Source of the DNA: Prochlorococcus marinus XMU1412
GTDB taxonomy: Bacteria; Cyanobacteriota; Cyanobacteriia; PCC-6307; Cyanobiaceae
Length of the DNA: 64,000 bases
Direction of reading: 5' to 3'
Assembly: GCF_017696315.1 (NCBI RefSeq)
Contig: NZ_JAAORJ010000004.1
Coordinates: forward strand, 506,519 to 570,518
Part shown: positions 59,306 to 64,000 of the stretch, piece by piece
Position numbering within the stretch: the stretch's first letter is position 1
How the letters are laid out: each line of letters starts with the position of its first letter
Notes under the pieces: model-generated
What the model was told of the DNA's origin: nothing
The model's input: the letters and a program-made list of their open reading frames with translations, nothing else
The model's database searches: none
Program-made: the position numbers and the translations under genes

Positions 59306-61277
59306 CAGCAGATCTTCTTCTTCTTGTTCTACCTTCAAATGAATCTTCTATAGCAGTATCAGCTGTTGGATTCTTTGAAACTTTTGGACTTTTTTGGGTA
59401 TTTTGTGGATTATTTGAACTATTCGGGTGATTATTATTAGATTTCTTATGGAAATTATTATTTCTATTTCTATTGGAAAAATTTTTCTCTTCAGTAATCT
59501 TTGGAATATAAGCACGAGTTCCACTTGGAGCAGGTTGAACTAAACACAAAATAAGTGGTTCAACTTGTAATTCTCTTCTCATTCTTCTCGATAAACCATT
59601 TTCAATTTCTCTTTGTACACCAATCCAATCTACTTCAAAATTATTCGGTCCAGTTTGCCTGGATAATTGTTTCCATCTATTTTCTAAGACCCAGCTTATT
59701 TCTCGTTCTGTCCACATAGACATTTTTCTTGGCTCTGCAGTAGTTACAACTCCTCTTAAATTCACTCTGGGAGGCGCAACCATCTTCCCATCTGTACTAA
59801 TAGGAGCTAAAACAGTTACTACACCATCCCCAGCTAATTGCTGCCTTTCCTTTAATACTCGAGCATCTACTATCCCGTTTCGTGAGTTATCAAGCAGTTC
59901 AACTCCAGCTTTTACAGGATCACCCTTTTGAATAGAATTAGGTGTTAACTCAACTACATCTCCATTTTCAATAATTAAAATATTATCCTTTGGAACCCCC
60001 ATAGTTTGTGCACTCTTGCCATGACAAACAAGCATTCTATGTTCTCCATGAACTGGAACAAAAAACTTAGGTTTTGCAAGAGCCAACATTAACTTTTGAT
60101 CTTCTTGAAAACCATGACCAGAAACATGAATATTCTCACCCTTTCCATAAACAACCTTTGCTCCGAGTTTCATTAATCTATCTATTGTATTAACAACAGA
60201 AATCGTATTACCAGGAATTGGGCTGGCTGAAAATATTACAGTATCGGTAGTCTTAAGACGAACATGCTGATGTTCACCACGAGATATTCTGCTTAACGCT
60301 GCTAGGGGTTCTCCTTGACTTCCAGTCATTAATAATAAGGTCTCTCTATCTGGCAAATCTCTAATTTGCTTGATAGGAACAAACAAATCATCTGGGCATT
60401 TCATATAACCAATATCTCTCGCCTTAGCAATAACATTTATCATCGATCTACCTAACAAACCGACCTTTCTTCCATGTTTCATGGCCAACTCTAAGATCAT
60501 TGTCACTCTATGAACAGAACTAGCAAAAGTGGTAAGGATAACTCGTTCTTTTGCCTCCGCAATATGTTTTTCTAAAGAGGGATAAATAGTCTTCTCAGAG
60601 GGACAAAAGCCTGGAACTTCGGCATTAGTCGAATCACTGAACATACATAAAACGCCCTTCTCTCCATAATGCACCATTCTTTCAATATCAAATTGCTCTC
60701 CGTCAACTGGCATATGATCAAATTTAAAATCTCCTGTGAAAATAATTGTGCCAACAGGTGTTGTAACTGCTAAAGAAAAACTATCACAAATAGAATGGGT
60801 ATTTCGAATAAATTCAACAGAAAAATGTTGTCCAACTTTTACAACATCTCTTGGATTTACTGTCTGTATAGTTGTTCTATCAGATACCCCTGCTTCCTCC
60901 ATTTTTCCTCTAAGCATTGACATTGCCAGTCTTGGGCCATAAATAATCGGAATATTAAAATGCTTTAGATGATGAGAAATACCTCCAATATGATCTTCAT
61001 GACCGTGAGTGACAATCATTCCTTTAATTCTTCTTTGATTTTCTTTTAAAAAAGTTGTATCTGGCATAACAACGTTTACCCCATGCATACCATCAGATGG
61101 GAAAGCTAAGCCTGCATCAACAAGCATCAACTCATCACCATATTCAAAAACACAAGTGTTTTTTCCTATTTCATGTAGTCCTCCAAGAGGTATTACGCGT
61201 AATGCTGGCGTATTACTTTTAGATCTAGATGAATCATTAGTAGATCTATTTACAGTTGAATTTGTACTTGATTGCAT
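59295..61277 (-). CDS. rnj: Ribonuclease J
   Basis: 5'-3' exo/endoribonuclease in mRNA turnover and rRNA maturation. Metallo-beta-lactamase metal motif VTHGHEDHIGGI near residue 88; HSICDSFSLAV near 163; beta-CASP block SGHGFQEDQKLML-type VSGHGFQED near 394; VPVHGEHRML near 415. 660 aa, about 100 longer than the Bacillus enzyme because of an Asn/Ser/Pro-rich tail (NRNNNFHKKSNNNHPNSSNN) ending GRTRRRRSAVTS, probably disordered and RNA-binding. The 5' gap to dapA holds a hairpin. Confidence 0.96.
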   Translation of the reverse strand: MQSSTNSTVNRSTNDSSRSKSNTPALRVIPLGGLHEIGKNTCVFEYGDELMLVDAGLAFPSDGMHGVNVVMPDTTFLKENQRRIKGMIVTHGHEDHIGGISHHLKHFNIPIIYGPRLAMSMLRGKMEEAGVSDRTTIQTVNPRDVVKVGQHFSVEFIRNTHSICDSFSLAVTTPVGTIIFTGDFKFDHMPVDGEQFDIERMVHYGEKGVLCMFSDSTNAEVPGFCPSEKTIYPSLEKHIAEAKERVILTTFASSVHRVTMILELAMKHGRKVGLLGRSMINVIAKARDIGYMKCPDDLFVPIKQIRDLPDRETLLLMTGSQGEPLAALSRISRGEHQHVRLKTTDTVIFSASPIPGNTISVVNTIDRLMKLGAKVVYGKGENIHVSGHGFQEDQKLMLALAKPKFFVPVHGEHRMLVCHGKSAQTMGVPKDNILIIENGDVVELTPNSIQKGDPVKAGVELLDNSRNGIVDARVLKERQQLAGDGVVTVLAPISTDGKMVAPPRVNLRGVVTTAEPRKMSMWTEREISWVLENRWKQLSRQTGPNNFEVDWIGVQREIENGLSRRMRRELQVEPLILCLVQPAPSGTRAYIPKITEEKNFSNRNRNNNFHKKSNNNHPNSSNNPQNTQKSPKVSKNPTADTAIEDSFEGRTRRRRSAVTS

Positions 61278-61349
61278 AATTTTGAAATTTATGAAGGCCT
61301 GCTTGTAATCAAATAAGGTTTATTTAAATTTAATTATCAAGTTAAATAT

Positions 61350-61368
61350 AATCCCTATTATAGGGATT
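61350..61368 (-). terminator. Perfect 8-bp hairpin with the dapA stop codon as its loop
   Basis: AATCCCTA (61350-61357) and TAGGGATT (61361-61368) are exact complements; the 3-base loop 61358-61360 is the complement of the dapA TAA. It contains three G/C pairs per arm and sits 73 bases before rnj. It could end or weaken readthrough, or protect the dapA 3' end; no T-tract follows, so it may not terminate by itself. Confidence 0.5.
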
Positions 61369-62260
61369 TCAGGATAAAAGATAATTGCTTTTTCATGTCA
61401 TTGCTTAATGGTGACAAAGGACTTCTAGGATTACCCACATTCCACCCAGATAGCTCTAAGGCAGCCTTAATCGGGATTGGATTAGTAGTCATAAAGAGTG
61501 CTTTGAAAAGAGGCTGAAGTTTTTCGTGAATAGAAAGCGCCTTGGACACATCTCCACTCTGAAAGGAAAGAATCATCTCTTTCAATTGCAATCCAACTAA
61601 ATGGCTTGCAACACTTACTACTCCTACAGCACCTACAGATAACATTGGAAGCAACAATGAATCGTCGCCACTATATACAGAGAGTTCAGAGCCACAAATA
61701 GCTCTTATTTCTGTTACTTCCTCTATTCTACCGCTTGCAGCTTTAATACTGAGAATATTAGAGAAATCCATAAGTTTCTTTACAGTATCAGGTAATAAAT
61801 TGCATCCAGTCCTTCCTGGAATGTTATAGAGCATTAGAGGCAAATCCTTTGCGGAATTAGCAATAGAACTGAAATGTTTAAAAAGACCTTCTTGAGGTGG
61901 CTTATTGTAATAAGGAACAACGACCAAAGCACCGTCGGCACCAGAGTCGTAGGCTTTTTTTGTAGCTTCCACAGCCTCGCTTGTACAGTTACTACCAGTG
62001 CCAACTATTACTTTACAGCTTGAATCCAAAGATCCTTTTACCGCAATAAATAAATCATGCTGTTCAGTCCATGAAAGAGTCGGAGATTCTCCAGTAGTGC
62101 CACATAACACTATTCCGTCGGAACCGTTCTCATAAAGATAATTTGAGAGTTTAATAGCTAGTTCATAATCTACATCTCCACTTTCAGTAAATGGAGTAAC
62201 CATTGCAGTCAATATTTTTCCAAATAGTGGGTTATTACACTCAGTTTTTTCTAGAATCAT
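61358..62260 (-). CDS. dapA: 4-hydroxy-tetrahydrodipicolinate synthase
   Basis: Condenses pyruvate with aspartate semialdehyde in diaminopimelate and lysine synthesis. The catalytic tyrosine is in [15 protein letters not shown] near residue 144 and the Schiff-base lysine in [14 protein letters not shown] near 173; [14 protein letters not shown] near 55 is the N-terminal signature. 300 aa is standard. Its start overlaps the asd stop by 4 bases (ATGA), so the two successive enzymes are translationally coupled. Confidence 0.97.
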   Translation of the reverse strand: MILEKTECNNPLFGKILTAMVTPFTESGDVDYELAIKLSNYLYENGSDGIVLCGTTGESPTLSWTEQHDLFIAVKGSLDSSCKVIVGTGSNCTSEAVEATKKAYDSGADGALVVVPYYNKPPQEGLFKHFSSIANSAKDLPLMLYNIPGRTGCNLLPDTVKKLMDFSNILSIKAASGRIEEVTEIRAICGSELSVYSGDDSLLLPMLSVGAVGVVSVASHLVGLQLKEMILSFQSGDVSKALSIHEKLQPLFKALFMTTNPIPIKAALELSGWNVGNPRSPLSPLSNDMKKQLSFILKSL

Positions 62261-63288
62261 TTTTTTGGAATTAATAACTCAGCTATTTGAACAGCATTAA
62301 GAGCTGCGCCTTTTCTTATTTGATCTCCACATAACCATAATTCTAATCCATTAGGCTGACTTATATCAGTTCTTAGCCTGCCAACAGCAACATTATCCCT
62401 TCCCATAACGTCATTTGGCATAGGAAATCTATTATTTTTGTAATCCTCAATAATTTCAATTCCTGGAGATTTTTTTAATTCTTTAAGTGCATCTTTAGGC
62501 TCAACTACTCCAGCAAATTCAATATTGATCGATTCAGAATGTGCTCTTAGTACTGGAACTCGAACACATGTAGCAGAGATCCTTAAATCAGAAATATTTA
62601 ATATTTTCCTGGTCTCATTAACCATTTTCATCTCTTCTTCGCAGTAATTATTTGCAAGCATTGGTGAATTATGTAAAAACAAATTAAAAGCCAGTGAATA
62701 TGGCAAAACTTCACTTTTTTGAGGATTACCATGAAGGTATTTTTCAGTTAAAAGTTTGAGTTCCTCCATCGCTAATTGGCCTGCCCCACTTACAGATTGA
62801 TATGTTGAGACAACAACTCTTTGAATAGTAGAAAGTTTATTTAATGGAGCTAAAACTAATGTCAACAAAATTGTAGTGCAGTTTGGATTAGCTATTACCC
62901 CATCATGATTAAGTGCTTCACTAGCATTAACTTCAGGAACTATAAGAGGTACATTCTTATCTAATCTAAAAGCGCTTGAATTATCTATCAATAAAGCATT
63001 TTGTTCGATAATGGTAGACAACCATTTTTTTGAAATACTTCCACCAGCTGAAGCTAAAACTAAATCAAGATTCAGAAATTCTTCCTTAGTTGTTTTTTTT
63101 GTAACTAATTCTTCACCTTTCCAAATAATTTTTTTTCCTTCTGAACGTTCTGATGAAAGCAAGACCAATTCTGATATTGGGAAATCACGTTGTTCAAGAA
63201 TTTTCAGTAATTCAGATCCCACAGCACCTGAAGAACCTAAAACAGCAACTTTTAATGGCCTATTAGGCAAATACGGAGATTGTCTCAC
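62257..63288 (-). CDS. asd: Aspartate-semialdehyde dehydrogenase
   Basis: Reduces aspartyl phosphate to aspartate semialdehyde, the step between LysC and DapA. NADP loop [16 protein letters not shown] near residue 16, active cysteine in [17 protein letters not shown] near 135, substrate-binding YQSVSGAGQ near 163, and catalytic histidine in [16 protein letters not shown] near 250. 343 aa. It overlaps dapA and is divergent from tig with a 124-base spacer containing a 13-base palindrome. Confidence 0.97.
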   Translation of the reverse strand: MRQSPYLPNRPLKVAVLGSSGAVGSELLKILEQRDFPISELVLLSSERSEGKKIIWKGEELVTKKTTKEEFLNLDLVLASAGGSISKKWLSTIIEQNALLIDNSSAFRLDKNVPLIVPEVNASEALNHDGVIANPNCTTILLTLVLAPLNKLSTIQRVVVSTYQSVSGAGQLAMEELKLLTEKYLHGNPQKSEVLPYSLAFNLFLHNSPMLANNYCEEEMKMVNETRKILNISDLRISATCVRVPVLRAHSESINIEFAGVVEPKDALKELKKSPGIEIIEDYKNNRFPMPNDVMGRDNVAVGRLRTDISQPNGLELWLCGDQIRKGAALNAVQIAELLIPKK

Positions 63289-63359
63289 ACTTTAAAATGA
63301 TTTTTATAAATAGATTGACTATTTTTTTTACTTTATCAAAAAATTAACTTTCAAGGAAA

Positions 63360-63372
63360 TCACATAATGTGA
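63360..63372. promoter_or_regulatory. Perfect 13-base palindrome between asd and tig
   Basis: TCACATAATGTGA is a perfect inverted repeat with a central A, 41 bases before the tig ATG and 72 bases upstream of the asd start. Its form suits a dimeric winged-helix regulator. No GTA-N8-TAC NtcA signature is present. The owner could be either divergent gene or neither. Confidence 0.4.
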
Positions 63373-63412
63373 AATAATTAAGGTTCGGCTCATAGTAATA
63401 AATTAGAAAAAC

Positions 63413-64000
63413 ATGGCTAAAGATGCACTAATAGTCAAAACAACTCCTCTGCCTCAAAGTAGAATTTCATTCGAATTAGAAATACCATCTGAGACATGCA
63501 AAACGTGTGTAAATGAAACAATCAGTTCTATCAGTCGTTCGGCTAAAATTCCGGGATTTAGACTTGGTAAGATTCCTAAACAAGTCTTAATCCAAAGAAT
63601 TGGCATTACACAATTACATGCCTCTGCTCTGGAAAAAATTATTGATAAATCATGGCAAGAAGCGTTAAAAATAAAATCTATAGAGCCACTAAGTGAGCCA
63701 GAATTGGTAGATGGATTTGAATCTTTACTTGCAAAGTTTAGTCCTGAAAAACCACTCAAGGTTACTCTTCAAACTGATGTTGCCCCAGAATTAAAACTTA
63801 AAAAATCCAAAGGACTAAGTGTTGAAATATCAAAGACAAAGTTTGATCCTAAGTCAATAGATGAAGCGCTAGAAAAATCTAGAAATCAGTTTGCAAACAT
63901 TATTCCAGTTACCAATAGAGCAGCAAAATTAGGAGATATTGCTGTAGTTAGTTTCAAAGGAAAATATAAAGATTCCGGGAAAGAGATTGATGGTGGAACA
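63413..64000 (+). CDS. tig: Trigger factor (3' end beyond window)
   Basis: Ribosome-associated chaperone and peptidyl-prolyl isomerase that meets nascent chains at the exit tunnel. I translated 196 codons from ATG 63413: MAKDALIVKT with the ribosome-docking signature GFRLGKIP at residues 48-55 and a start of the PPIase domain (AKLGDIAVVSFKG) before the edge. The rest of the gene lies to the right. It is divergent from asd; in cyanobacteria tig is commonly followed by clpP and clpX, which cannot be checked here. Confidence 0.93.
   Translation, partial: MAKDALIVKTTPLPQSRISFELEIPSETCKTCVNETISSISRSAKIPGFRLGKIPKQVLIQRIGITQLHASALEKIIDKSWQEALKIKSIEPLSEPELVDGFESLLAKFSPEKPLKVTLQTDVAPELKLKKSKGLSVEISKTKFDPKSIDEALEKSRNQFANIIPVTNRAAKLGDIAVVSFKGKYKDSGKEIDGGT

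Overview
The window is a stretch of core chromosome from a marine picocyanobacterium, almost certainly a high-light-adapted Prochlorococcus. The evidence is photosystem genes (psaC, psbZ), the cyanobacterial NDH-1 subunit ndhS, bilin synthesis genes (ho1, pebA), the Ycf27-type regulator rpaB, ycf23, very AT-rich DNA (roughly one third G+C by eye), mostly TAA stops and extreme gene packing. The exact strain cannot be resolved from the sequence alone. I see no insertion sequences, prophage, integrase, CRISPR array or genomic-island signature.

Layout. 1-8.0 kb: pebA (cut by the window edge), ho1, a conserved hypothetical and icd, then a minus-strand run of a four-carbon acid sugar kinase, an aldose-epimerase-like protein, a pheophytinase-like hydrolase and a Na+/H+ antiporter. 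8-16 kb: glgP, two small hypotheticals, tRNA-Arg(CCT), the RNase P RNA gene, rnc, ndhS, rimM, glmS and psaC. 16-25 kb: acpP-fabF-tktA, thiC behind a TPP riboswitch, a small membrane protein, an M20 amidohydrolase, a TPR protein, ruvB and smpB. 25-32.7 kb: lysS, rpaB, mreBCD, ssb, a DedA protein and ahcY. 32.7-41 kb: tsaE, a PfkB sugar kinase, a second pheophytinase-like hydrolase, a group 2 sigma factor, mgtE, two adjacent crcB genes, a small SH3-like secreted protein and gyrB. 40.8-49 kb: miaA-infC-gntR-cysE, secA, a GNAT acetyltransferase, an NTF2-like protein, tRNA-Gly(GCC), ribH and psbZ. 49-64 kb: mutS, cobH, holA, lysC, uvrB, ycf23, tilS, rnj, and dapA-asd divergent from trigger factor (cut by the right edge).

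Functional threads. lysC, asd and dapA give the first three steps toward lysine and diaminopimelate. rnpB with rnc, plus rnj, covers RNA maturation and decay. mreBCD sets cell shape. ho1 and pebA make the bilin precursor of phycoerythrobilin. glgP and tktA handle stored and fixed carbon.

The most distinctive signals are architectural. Many convergent genes abut or overlap (for example icd, glgP, ssb, tsaE, cysE, tilS and lysC against their neighbours), and several stop codons sit inside AT-only inverted repeats. The rnc reading frame can be extended backwards into rnpB, so its start needs correction. A 40-codon open frame upstream of thiC is only the antisense of the TPP aptamer. I found no convincing new multi-gene system. 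The better leads are the orphan four-carbon sugar-acid kinase, the paired pheophytinase-like hydrolases, the asymmetric CrcB pair, the uncharacterised GntR regulator next to cysE, and a perfect 13-base palindrome between asd and tig.
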